DNA from: Marinirhabdus sp050859505
GTDB lineage: Bacteria; Bacteroidota; Bacteroidia; Flavobacteriales; Flavobacteriaceae
Direction of reading: 5' to 3'
Assembly (NCBI RefSeq): GCF_050859505.1
Contig: NZ_CP193934.1
Coordinates: 992,001-1,056,000 of the forward strand
DNA: 64,000 bases
Under the pieces are notes generated by a model. It had not been told where the DNA came from. It did not search any database and was given only the letters and a program-made list of their open reading frames with translations. Positions 25,797 to 33,085 of this stretch are shown one piece after another. Each line of letters begins with the position of its first letter. The stretch's first letter is position 1. The translations under genes and the position numbers were made by a program.

Positions 25797-27149
25797 ATGA
25801 AAACCATTTTAACATCTTTTCTTTTATTATTCTTTATTCAAGGGTCACTGTTTTCCCAAGAGAACCAAAATGAAATTCTTAAAAATTTCGAATCTGGAAA
25901 CTATACAGTTTATAAAGTAACCTCCAAAAAGAAGTTTGAAAAAGTAAAAAAAACCTGGCCTATAGAAATTACCAAGAGCGGTGAAGACGTATCTCAAGTT
26001 TTAGTAAAACGCTCTGGAATCTTAGACGAAAATTTTGTGGTAGATGTACCAGGATATCCTGCGTATTTTGGTTTTAATGTCTTCCGACTTTCATTTCTAA
26101 AAAAATATGCCGCTTATTATGAGTGGAATGGCAAACAAGAAGCAAAAATTAAATATGTATTTGTTTCTCAAGGCAGTTCATTTTCTAAAAGCTGGGAAGA
26201 TGCTAACCAAGAAGTAGCCACCTATGCACAGCAAATTTTTGCCAACCAAACCAATGCTAGGGCCGATGTAAAAAAAGAGAAAGTAGCTGTGGCTGAAGCA
26301 GATCGAAAAGCTAATTCGCTAGAAGGGAAGGCTGTTTCTAAAATAGACGTAAAACTAGTAGAGACACCAACAAAAGTAGCTCATTTTAGTGAGGCAATTA
26401 ACTTTGGGGTGATCGCTACGTTAAAGGATGGGAGTACCTTAAAAACGCCAAATTTGGGAGGAAAACTTCCGTGGAGCGATTTCGAAATTAAAAATGTGGG
26501 CTGCAGTAGTACACAGGAAATGGTACGTGTTGAAGAAGACGCTTCCAAAATATCCAGCGACGAAATTGTTATAAAAGTAATTTCAAAATATCACCCTTCT
26601 TTAACAGCATCTAAAGCACTGCCTACTACCAACAATGTTTCCATACAGGTTTCACGTAACGGGTTTCACGGTGCCGAACGTCACACCGCTACCAAAACTG
26701 CTGTTTTTGGCGCAAGCCAGAGAGGTGGTAACGGGCACAACATACGTATTAAGATAAAAAAAGTATCCCACAAAAAAAATGGAAGTCCGCTGCATAAAAT
26801 TGAAGTGTATGACGAGTCTGAAGGTAAGGTAATTGCCCGTTACTCACTTACTCCAGACACGGAACTACTCGTAAACGTAAATGGCGGTGGCGGTCAATGG
26901 GGGGATGGAGGTTCCAGTAGTGCATTCCCCAATGGAGATAATGGAGGTGCCGGAGGAAATGGAGGGACTGTGACTATTATAAAAGACCCTTCGGTTTCCA
27001 GTGTTAATATCACCGTAAATAATAAAGGAGGTAAAGGTGGTGATGGGGGTAAACGCTATAACCTAAATGGAACCACAGGAAGCAGAGGCAGCACAGGAAG
27101 TGACGGCTCTGTAAAAACACAAACGAAAGCAGTAACACTAACATTTTAA
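25797..27149 (+). CDS. Exported protein with glycine-rich, collagen-like C-terminus
   Basis: A 450-residue secreted protein of unknown function, starting at ATG 25797 (an upstream TTG at 25776 is less likely). The signal peptide ends near LFSQE. Residues 25-320 are beta-rich, with two similar strand modules. Residues about 355-440 are glycine-rich, with GGGGQWGDGGSSS, GDNGGAGGNGG and GGKGGDGG, ending in Gly-X-Y-like GTTGSRGSTGSDGS. Such tails form extended or helical stalks. No T9SS tail is present; TQTKAVTLTF closes it. It is followed by the 404-residue gene after 32 bp. Confidence 0.7.
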   Translation: MKTILTSFLLLFFIQGSLFSQENQNEILKNFESGNYTVYKVTSKKKFEKVKKTWPIEITKSGEDVSQVLVKRSGILDENFVVDVPGYPAYFGFNVFRLSFLKKYAAYYEWNGKQEAKIKYVFVSQGSSFSKSWEDANQEVATYAQQIFANQTNARADVKKEKVAVAEADRKANSLEGKAVSKIDVKLVETPTKVAHFSEAINFGVIATLKDGSTLKTPNLGGKLPWSDFEIKNVGCSSTQEMVRVEEDASKISSDEIVIKVISKYHPSLTASKALPTTNNVSIQVSRNGFHGAERHTATKTAVFGASQRGGNGHNIRIKIKKVSHKKNGSPLHKIEVYDESEGKVIARYSLTPDTELLVNVNGGGGQWGDGGSSSAFPNGDNGGAGGNGGTVTIIKDPSVSSVNITVNNKGGKGGDGGKRYNLNGTTGSRGSTGSDGSVKTQTKAVTLTF

Positions 27150-27181
27150 CCAAATAACTAATACTTAATATTTCAGAAATT

Positions 27182-28396
27182 ATGAAAACAGCAACAATGA
27201 TTACGGCAGTATTGAGCCTCTTCCTAATAGTAGGAACAGTACACCAGGCCGAAGCACAATTTGGCAAAAAAGCAAAAGAACTTTTAGCCAAAAAAAAAGG
27301 TGATAAAGGAGGCAAAAAAGGTAAAGGAGGAGGAGGAGACTTTTCTAGTTTTAATGATGAGACCGATGAAATGGGAATGACGGGCGAGTACTTTAGTATT
27401 TCCGACGGTAAGGGCAGCGGACTACGATTTGTGAAAGAAGCCGAAGGGAAAGTAGTAAACGAGTTGCATTACTACGATTCTAATAAAAAAACACCAGACC
27501 TAAAATTGACGTTGTACGAAAATTATTTTCGTAAAAACCAAACCAAATTGTTTTTCAATTGGAGAAGTGCCTCTGCAAGTAGCTATATGGAAGTTATTGA
27601 AGTAGCGCCGGGCGTAGTTGCTATTGTAGGAGGAGATCGCTCACTTAACTCTTACGACGAGCCTATTGCACTAGACGCAAACCGAAAGGTAATGGACGTA
27701 GGCGCAAAAGATAAAGCAGCTTTGGAAACGTGGGATTTAGAAACCGCACAAGCAAAAGTAGATATGATTATTGGGGCATTAAATTCAGAAAAAATGGCCA
27801 AGACCAAAAAGAAATTAGAGCGTTTTGACGTTTATAAAAACTACAAAGGAAAAATCGCATTTGCCAAAGGAACCAATTACTTAAGAAATGGCGACCCAGA
27901 CAAGCCTACCGAAAAGTCTTCAAACTTTATAACAAAACGTGAATTGGGAGAAACAGTAGCTTTCAAACCTTATTTTGAACAACCTTTGGAGGTAAGTCAT
28001 CCTGGTGCGTGGTTTAATATTACTTATGAAATGGCAGGAGTTACGACAGATAGAGAGGCACTACGTAAGTCTAGCTCTGTATACGCTAGCAACATCCCTC
28101 AAATGGACGACGACCAACAATATTTTATGTGGTTTTACCCAAAAGTGACTATCAACAACTCCAATAATGTGGCAGATTATGCTTTTTTAGAATTGTTACG
28201 TCAAGGACAGGATACATTTCAGAAAGGAAAAACGTATGACCTTAAAATCACTGTCTGGGCACATAAAGATGGAGAAAACATCGCCGCTGTGGCAACTGGC
28301 ACCATTCCATTGGAGTATGGTACTAATACAGAAAAATTATTGTTCGATCCGGTGGATGGATGGGTAACAAAAGTTGAAGATGTTTTAGACGAATAA
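27182..28396 (+). CDS. Exported protein with lysine/glycine-rich linker
   Basis: A 404-residue exported protein. The signal peptide is MKTATMITAVLSLFLIVGTVHQAEA. A short Lys/Gly-rich linker follows (KKKGDKGGKKGKGGGGD, about 39-55), then a large globular domain, mostly beta, with several Trp/Tyr-rich strands such as YFMWFYPKVTI. No catalytic motif was found. It follows the glycine-rich protein by 32 bp on the same strand and is probably co-transcribed. The pair may act together at the cell surface; this is inference. Confidence 0.65.
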   Translation: MKTATMITAVLSLFLIVGTVHQAEAQFGKKAKELLAKKKGDKGGKKGKGGGGDFSSFNDETDEMGMTGEYFSISDGKGSGLRFVKEAEGKVVNELHYYDSNKKTPDLKLTLYENYFRKNQTKLFFNWRSASASSYMEVIEVAPGVVAIVGGDRSLNSYDEPIALDANRKVMDVGAKDKAALETWDLETAQAKVDMIIGALNSEKMAKTKKKLERFDVYKNYKGKIAFAKGTNYLRNGDPDKPTEKSSNFITKRELGETVAFKPYFEQPLEVSHPGAWFNITYEMAGVTTDREALRKSSSVYASNIPQMDDDQQYFMWFYPKVTINNSNNVADYAFLELLRQGQDTFQKGKTYDLKITVWAHKDGENIAAVATGTIPLEYGTNTEKLLFDPVDGWVTKVEDVLDE

Positions 28397-28441
28397 GATG
28401 TTGATGTAACACAACGCAGATCTTTAACTAAGTAACTTTAT

Positions 28442-28480
28442 AAAATGCCAGGCTCTTGCTACAAGATCGTCTGGCATTTT
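28442..28480. terminator. Bidirectional terminator
   Basis: AAAATGCCAG (28442-28451) and CTGGCATTTT (28471-28480) form a 10-bp perfect stem. It separates the plus-strand 404-residue gene from the minus-strand microprotein genes, with T-runs on both sides. Confidence 0.75.
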
Positions 28481-28495
28481 TAATAGAGGTAATAA

Positions 28496-28624
28496 CTACT
28501 TCTTATTCTTTGGCCTTTTAAAGTATTTCCACTTTTTGTATTGCTGAAAGAGAAGAGCCAAAACAACAATGCCAGCCAATACAAGCAAGGCTCCTTTTCC
28601 ATTTATAAATTCAAGAATATCCAT
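28496..28624 (-). CDS. 42-residue single-span membrane microprotein
   Basis: Minus-strand reading frame of 42 codons. It starts MDILEFINGKGALLVLAGIV and has one hydrophobic segment (11-27), then a strongly basic tail (KKWKYFKRPKNKK). The N-terminus matches the pattern of the neighbouring 33-residue frame (M-acid-I-x-EFI-x-G-x-G). This similarity, the intact membrane segment and the same orientation argue for real genes. No family is known to me. A terminator follows at 28442-28480. Confidence 0.6.
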   Translation of the reverse strand: MDILEFINGKGALLVLAGIVVLALLFQQYKKWKYFKRPKNKK

Positions 28625-28665
28625 ATTTTAATTTTACACTTAGACGAAATATAGTTAATGCCTTA

Positions 28666-28767
28666 CTAGCGTTTATTTCTAAGTTTACTAATTACAACAA
28701 CAACAATTACCATAATCCCCAAAATCAAAAAAAGACCTGGACCGCCTATAAATTCTATTATTTCCAT
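28666..28767 (-). CDS. 33-residue single-span membrane microprotein
   Basis: Minus-strand frame of 33 codons, beginning MEIIEFIGGPGLFLILGIMV and ending in SKLRNKR. It is one hydrophobic helix with a short basic C-terminus, so the N-in or N-out orientation is open. It is the apparent paralogue of the 42-residue frame 41 bp downstream, sharing an M-[DE]-I-x-EFI-x-G-x-G start. It lies 70 bp after the MATE exporter stop and could be transcribed from that gene's promoter. Confidence 0.6.
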   Translation of the reverse strand: MEIIEFIGGPGLFLILGIMVIVVVVISKLRNKR

Positions 28768-28837
28768 TGTAAATGTATTAAGTATATACCGCAAATATCC
28801 TGAAAAATTTGTTCAGAAATAAAAAAAGCACCTGTGA

Positions 28838-30169
28838 TTATGAAGCCAGGGGTAAATATTTTTTATAATATTTTATAACAAGCGCCATGCCGCGCCAAGC
28901 CACCCAGACAACCAAAGCTAACCAAATACCAATAAGCCCCCAACCCTGGTATTTGGAAAAATACAATACGGGAACAAAACCGAAAATTGTAGCACTCAGC
29001 AGCACATTCCGTAAAAACCCCATTTCGCCCAAACCTTTAAAAATAGAATCCAGTGTAAAAGCAATGGCATTAAAGGGGAGGCAGATAAGCACCATAAAAA
29101 ACATTCCGTAGAAAAGGGAAAGAACTTCCGGATTTTTATTAAATAATAACCCCAAAGGTTGGTATAGTAAAAGCCCTATTAATGCCAAAAGAGTCGCTAC
29201 TCCAATATTATAAAGGCTTACTTTCTTGGTGAGCTTCCAAAGACTATTAAAATTTCGTTCGCCAAGCAATCTACCGCCTAAAATATTTCCTGCGGCTCCA
29301 TAACCATCCAGAAAAAACGCGGTAAATATCCATATGTTAAATGCAATTGTATGCGCTGCAATATATTCTTTTCCCAACGCAGCAGCTTCCCGGGTTGAAA
29401 GTATCAAGGCAGCATTTAGAGCAAGCGAACGTAAAAACAGGTTAAGACTCATGGAAACCAATCTTCTAATTTCTGGATGTAGCGGAAAGGTGATTCGTAA
29501 AGAAACGTTTGTCTTTTTCAATACTAAAATAAGCGAAAGTAAAGCCATGACAATTTGCGCAGCCAAACTTGCCCAGGCGGCTCCCACAACGCCCATGGGG
29601 TTAATATATCCTTCAATCCCATACACGAGAGCGAAATCCAGACCTATATTCAAGCCTGCGCCAATCGCAGCAATAATCATAGGCCAAAAGGTGGTTTGGA
29701 GTCCACGGAAAATTCCAAAGATCGCAAAGGTGAACAACGTTAAGGGAAATCCCCAAACCCGAATATTGTAATAATCTATACTATATTCCAGAATAAGACC
29801 TTCGGCATTGAGTAGAGTGAAAATTTCTTCAACAAAAAAATAGGTGCCTCCCAAAACCAAAACACTAAGTGTTATGTTAAAAAATATCGCCTGCGCTGGA
29901 AAACTTTTTAAATCACCCATAGTGCCCGCACCCAAATTCTGTGATATAATGGCAGATATCGCACTACGGGTCTGTCCTAAAATCCAAATCAGCGCGGAGA
30001 GAAAGGTGCCTACAATTCCAACGGCAGCGAGACTTTCGGTGCCAAATTCAGCAATGTTTCCCACCACGGCTGCATCGGTGCTAGAAAGTACAGGTTCTGC
30101 AATACCGGCAATAATAGCAGGTATGGCGAGTTGCTGGATGCGCTTAAAAGAAATATTGGTGGTAGTCAT
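28838..30169 (-). CDS. MATE-family multidrug/organic-cation exporter (DinF-like)
   Basis: A 443-residue membrane protein with twelve hydrophobic helices. It starts ISFKRIQQLAIPAIIAGIAEPVLS and has the DinF-type opening, with D/TAAVGN in the first loop. The MATE fold couples Na+ or H+ entry to drug efflux. ATG 30169 is used; a TTG at 30181 would sit inside the promoter palindrome. A perfect inverted repeat lies directly upstream (30174-30199). Two tiny membrane genes follow 70 bp after the stop. The substrate is unknown. Confidence 0.9.
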   Translation of the reverse strand: MTTTNISFKRIQQLAIPAIIAGIAEPVLSSTDAAVVGNIAEFGTESLAAVGIVGTFLSALIWILGQTRSAISAIISQNLGAGTMGDLKSFPAQAIFFNITLSVLVLGGTYFFVEEIFTLLNAEGLILEYSIDYYNIRVWGFPLTLFTFAIFGIFRGLQTTFWPMIIAAIGAGLNIGLDFALVYGIEGYINPMGVVGAAWASLAAQIVMALLSLILVLKKTNVSLRITFPLHPEIRRLVSMSLNLFLRSLALNAALILSTREAAALGKEYIAAHTIAFNIWIFTAFFLDGYGAAGNILGGRLLGERNFNSLWKLTKKVSLYNIGVATLLALIGLLLYQPLGLLFNKNPEVLSLFYGMFFMVLICLPFNAIAFTLDSIFKGLGEMGFLRNVLLSATIFGFVPVLYFSKYQGWGLIGIWLALVVWVAWRGMALVIKYYKKYLPLAS

Positions 30170-30173
30170 TTTC

Positions 30174-30199
30174 AATTGCAAAGCTAACGCTTTGCAATT
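30174..30199 (-). promoter_or_regulatory. Palindromic operator overlapping the MATE promoter
   Basis: AATTGCAAAGC (30174-30184) and GCTTTGCAATT (30189-30199) form an 11-bp perfect inverted repeat with a 4-nt centre. On the minus strand the same bases supply a -7 box, TAGCTTTG (30186-30179), 9 nt before the ATG. This is the layout of a repressor site covering a promoter; the repressor is not in view. Confidence 0.5.
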
Positions 30200-30305
30200 A
30201 TTATTTTCTATTGATTATTCTTGAAAACCACATCCTCTAAGATTTGTGCTTTTATCTCCAAAAGTTCAATAAAAAAAAGCGTCAAAGGTTCCTGAGTGTC
30301 CCGTT

Positions 30306-30347
30306 AAAAAAGTCCTTTGATTTTTTTAACAGGATGTATCAAAGGAC
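30306..30347 (-). terminator. Terminator containing the GNAT stop codon
   Basis: On the minus strand GTCCTTTGA (30347-30339) pairs with TCAAAGGAC (30320-30312) and is followed by TTTTTT. The TGA of the first arm is the stop codon of the acetyltransferase gene. A competing stem, GTTAAAAAA with TTTTTTAAC, overlaps the second arm. Confidence 0.65.
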
Positions 30348-30839
30348 CAGCTCATAACAATGAAAAGGAAACTCCGTCTGTCTTGGAAAATACACATCTC
30401 CTAACTTTTGGTAGCCTCGCGCTTCATAAAAACGCCTATTCCGATTGTTTTTGCTGAAGGTATCCAGGCGAACTGAAAGCGCATGTTGTTGCCTGGCCCA
30501 TGTTTCGGCAAAATCCATCAGTTTTTTTGCATTTCCTTGATGCTGAAAGTCTGGATGCACCGCCAAACGGTGAATGTAGTAGTTTAAACCATCTTTAGTG
30601 AGCCAATCTATAGTGTTGTACTCTTCATCTTTTTCTGAAGAAATGGTAATACATCCTATGATGGATTCTTCAGTAAACAGTACAAATAATTCGTTACGCT
30701 GTCCATCTTTCTCAAAGGCTGCTTTATTTGGATAGGCATCATCCCACTGAAAAATACCTTCAGCAGCCATTTTTGTGGCACAAGCCCTTGTTATTGTTAT
30801 AATTTTGTCAATTTCCGAAGGTTTCGCTTTCCGAATCAT
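30339..30839 (-). CDS. GNAT-family N-acetyltransferase
   Basis: A 166-residue acetyl-CoA-dependent acetyltransferase. The acetyl-CoA loop is visible as HRLAVHPDFQHQGNAKKLMDFAE (R/Q-x-x-G-x-A type), and the strand after it, NNRRFYEARGYQKLGDVYF, is the usual C-terminal motif. Substrates could be amines, peptides or antibiotics; nothing distinguishes them. It is divergent from the universal stress gene, with 42 bp between the start codons. Confidence 0.88.
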   Translation of the reverse strand: MIRKAKPSEIDKIITITRACATKMAAEGIFQWDDAYPNKAAFEKDGQRNELFVLFTEESIIGCITISSEKDEEYNTIDWLTKDGLNYYIHRLAVHPDFQHQGNAKKLMDFAETWARQQHALSVRLDTFSKNNRNRRFYEARGYQKLGDVYFPRQTEFPFHCYELVL

Positions 30840-30849
30840 ATAGAACGAT

Positions 30850-30857
30850 TAATTTTG
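30850..30857 (+). promoter_or_regulatory. -7 promoter box of the universal stress gene
   Basis: TAATTTTG fits TAnnTTTG, 24 bp before ATG 30882. A weak TTTC lies at 30828-30831. The in-frame TTG at 30855 lies inside this box, which argues against that start. Confidence 0.5.
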
Positions 30858-30881
30858 CAGTTAAATAAAGATACCCTTTTT

Positions 30882-31676
30882 ATGAAAAATATATTGGTTC
30901 CTATAGGCGCAAGTGATAATGCAGTAAGTAATTTACAGTATGCCATCGATTTGGCACAAGAGGTAGATGCATATGTGTACGTAATCTCAGTGTTTCAGGA
31001 ATTTAGTAAGGTGGGAGGATTGAGCAAGGTAAATACTATCTTAAAAGAAGATAGCGAGAATCGGTTAGACGAAGTTTTAAGTATGGTTAATAAACGAGAC
31101 GTTACCGTAATTGCACACCCTATTAAAGGAAGTGTGGTGGAGACTATAAACCGTTTTAACAAACACGTGCCGGTAGATTTAATGGTGTTGTCGCCGCGAA
31201 GCAATTCTATACGCGAAGAAGTTTATTTGGGAAATACTTCAGGAAAAATAATGAAGCAGACCAATATTCCAATATTAGTAGTGCCAGAAGGAGCTATTTT
31301 TGAGCAACCAAAAACTATTTTAATGGCGTTTAAGAATGGACAATTTGACCATAAAAAAATGTTAGAGCCCCTTCGTAAATTCACCAAGAATTTTGGAACA
31401 GAAATTAATGTGTTGCACGTTGAAACCCCAGAAAGTACTGAAGAAATGAAAAAGGTTAGTGAAGTGCTTACCAAGATGCAATCGTCCTATACAACCACGG
31501 AAAATGCTACCACCTTTCAGGCTGTTTTAGAGCATTTTAGAAGTCACAATCCAGATATGCTTTGTGTCGTGCGCCGTAAACGCGGCTTTTTCAAAAAATT
31601 ATGGGAGAAAAATGTAGTTCTTAAAAAGGAATTTCATACCAGTAAGCCTTTGTTGGTTTTAAGAGTACAGGAATAA
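30882..31676 (+). CDS. Universal stress protein, two-domain type
   Basis: A 264-residue UspA-family protein with two tandem alpha/beta domains (about 1-140 and 145-264). The first domain has MKNILVPIGASDNAVSNL and the ATP-loop-like SGKIMKQTNIPILVVP. The second is more degenerate, so nucleotide binding is likely in the N-terminal half only. These proteins respond to stress and growth arrest. ATG 30882 is chosen because a -7 box covers the upstream TTG. It is followed by tRNA-Ala after 28 bp. Confidence 0.88.
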   Translation: MKNILVPIGASDNAVSNLQYAIDLAQEVDAYVYVISVFQEFSKVGGLSKVNTILKEDSENRLDEVLSMVNKRDVTVIAHPIKGSVVETINRFNKHVPVDLMVLSPRSNSIREEVYLGNTSGKIMKQTNIPILVVPEGAIFEQPKTILMAFKNGQFDHKKMLEPLRKFTKNFGTEINVLHVETPESTEEMKKVSEVLTKMQSSYTTTENATTFQAVLEHFRSHNPDMLCVVRRKRGFFKKLWEKNVVLKKEFHTSKPLLVLRVQE

Positions 31677-31704
31677 AATAATTTACTATATTCGTAGCCT
31701 AAAT

Positions 31705-31781
31705 GGGGGATTAGCTCAGCTGGCTAGAGCGTCTGGCTGGCAGTCAGAAGGTCATCGGTTCGACTCCGATATTCTCCACCA
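31705..31781 (+). tRNA. tRNA-Ala (anticodon GGC)
   Basis: All four arms fold. The acceptor GGGGGAT pairs with ATTCTCC and includes the alanine identity pair G3-U70. The D-arm is GCTC/GAGC, the anticodon stem TCTGG/TCAGA with loop CTGGCAG (anticodon GGC), and the T-arm ATCGG/CCGAT with loop TTCGACT. A73 and an encoded CCA complete 77 nt. The anticodon reads GCC codons and, with G34, GCU. Confidence 0.97.
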
Positions 31782-31784
31782 AAA

Positions 31785-31818
31785 GCAGGATTCCCAAAAA
31801 GGGGTCCTGTTTTTTTTT
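31785..31818 (+). terminator. tRNA terminator
   Basis: CAGGA ... TCCTG with inner CCC/GGG pairs forms a stem 4 nt after the tRNA CCA, followed by a run of nine Ts. Confidence 0.8.
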
Positions 31819-31994
31819 GATCCAGTGTTTTGGAAAAGAAGCAGCGCGTGGAGTATAGTCGAAATATTTATCCTGAGCTTTTATCGAAGGAACTCCGATA
31901 GTATCCACAGAAAAGAATGAACCTTAATAGGTTTGTCCTTTTTCTTTTTTAAGAACGGGTCCGAATACGAAGGGAACATAATTTGAATCTAGTC

Positions 31995-32144
31995 TCATGC
32001 CAATTGTCGTTTTATTTCGGAGTGCAATCTGTGATGGCGCTGCACATCTCTTAAATAATTATTTAAATCGTTGGTTGTAGGCTTTCCTTTTAGAACTTTT
32101 TTCCACTTAGACCTTAGACTTACCTGTTGAGCTATCGCTTCCAT
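31995..32144 (-). CDS. 49-residue basic hypothetical protein
   Basis: Minus-strand frame MEAIAQQVSLRSKWKKVLKG to a final KRQLA and TGA. The product is basic and helical-looking, rich in K, R, H and Q, with no membrane segment. It fills most of the otherwise empty 450-bp gap between the tRNA and the hydrolase gene. Length and composition look coding, but I know no homologue. It could bind nucleic acid; that is speculation. Confidence 0.45.
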   Translation of the reverse strand: MEAIAQQVSLRSKWKKVLKGKPTTNDLNNYLRDVQRHHRLHSEIKRQLA

Positions 32145-32233
32145 ATTTTGAAATTTTATTGGTTATTTCAAAATTCAGAAATCATAGGCAAAATGTCAAG
32201 GGGGAAAAGCCCCTTTTTTATACGTGAAAACCC

Positions 32234-33079
32234 TTAATTTTTGAGAAATGTACTTGTAATTGCCACTACTTTTTGCAGATGTTGCGGTAAATTTCCTTGT
32301 TCCCAAGGATGAGTGGCTCCAAAAACATGGTCTGCTCCTTCTATGATTTCAAGTTGTGACTTCGGATTCCAGCTTTGAAGTTTTTTTGCTTCATCTACGG
32401 CAACGGTAGGATCCTTACTTCCGTGCAGTAGCAAATAAGGTTTATCAAGACAGGCAACGGCTCTTTTTATGGTAAGGCGCTCTTCGTTTTGTATAAAATC
32501 TTCATAGAACTGCCAATCGTGAGGCATTTGTTGTTTGGTACGACCATTTTCTACGAAAGTTCTACCGGTTTCTTTCCATCTTTGAAAACTTTCTGAACCC
32601 TCTTGAAACCTTGTTTTGTAATCACTAACACCAGCCCAGGTCACTACTTTTTTAACTAAGTTGTTTTCTTCCGCTTTTATAAGAACAATACCTCCGCCAC
32701 GGCTATGACCAATGAGTGAAATGTTGGTAACAGCCGCCTCTTCATGAAAATGCTTTGTAGTGGTTAAGTAGTTAATGACGTCTTCTAAATCTTCTAATTC
32801 TTTGCTGAAGTTATTTTGTGCAAATGCTTCTAAATCTGGAAAGTCTATAGGGTTTTCAACAGTACCACCGTTATGGGAAAAATTAAATTTTAGAAAGAAA
32901 AATCCAGCTTCGGCAAATGCTTTTGCTATTAAATCCCACGCACCCCAATCTTTAAATCCTTTATATCCGTGACAAAAAATCACTACAGGTTTTGGTTTGT
33001 TGGAGGGTAAAAAAAACACATCGTAAAGAATATCTTTTTTGCCAGGACGTGCCAGTACTTTATTTAGGAGTTGGTTCAT
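32234..33079 (-). CDS. Alpha/beta hydrolase (dienelactone-hydrolase-like)
   Basis: A 281-residue serine hydrolase. The oxyanion-side motif VIFCHGYKGFKDWG is at 33-46. The nucleophile is S126 in GHSRGGG, an acidic residue comes in HGSKDPTV, and the histidine is in GADHVFGATHP. No signal peptide is seen. The family splits esters or lactones; the substrate is unclear. It lies 6 bp downstream of addB and may be part of its transcript. Confidence 0.87.
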   Translation of the reverse strand: MNQLLNKVLARPGKKDILYDVFFLPSNKPKPVVIFCHGYKGFKDWGAWDLIAKAFAEAGFFFLKFNFSHNGGTVENPIDFPDLEAFAQNNFSKELEDLEDVINYLTTTKHFHEEAAVTNISLIGHSRGGGIVLIKAEENNLVKKVVTWAGVSDYKTRFQEGSESFQRWKETGRTFVENGRTKQQMPHDWQFYEDFIQNEERLTIKRAVACLDKPYLLLHGSKDPTVAVDEAKKLQSWNPKSQLEIIEGADHVFGATHPWEQGNLPQHLQKVVAITSTFLKN

Positions 33080-33085
33080 AAAGAT

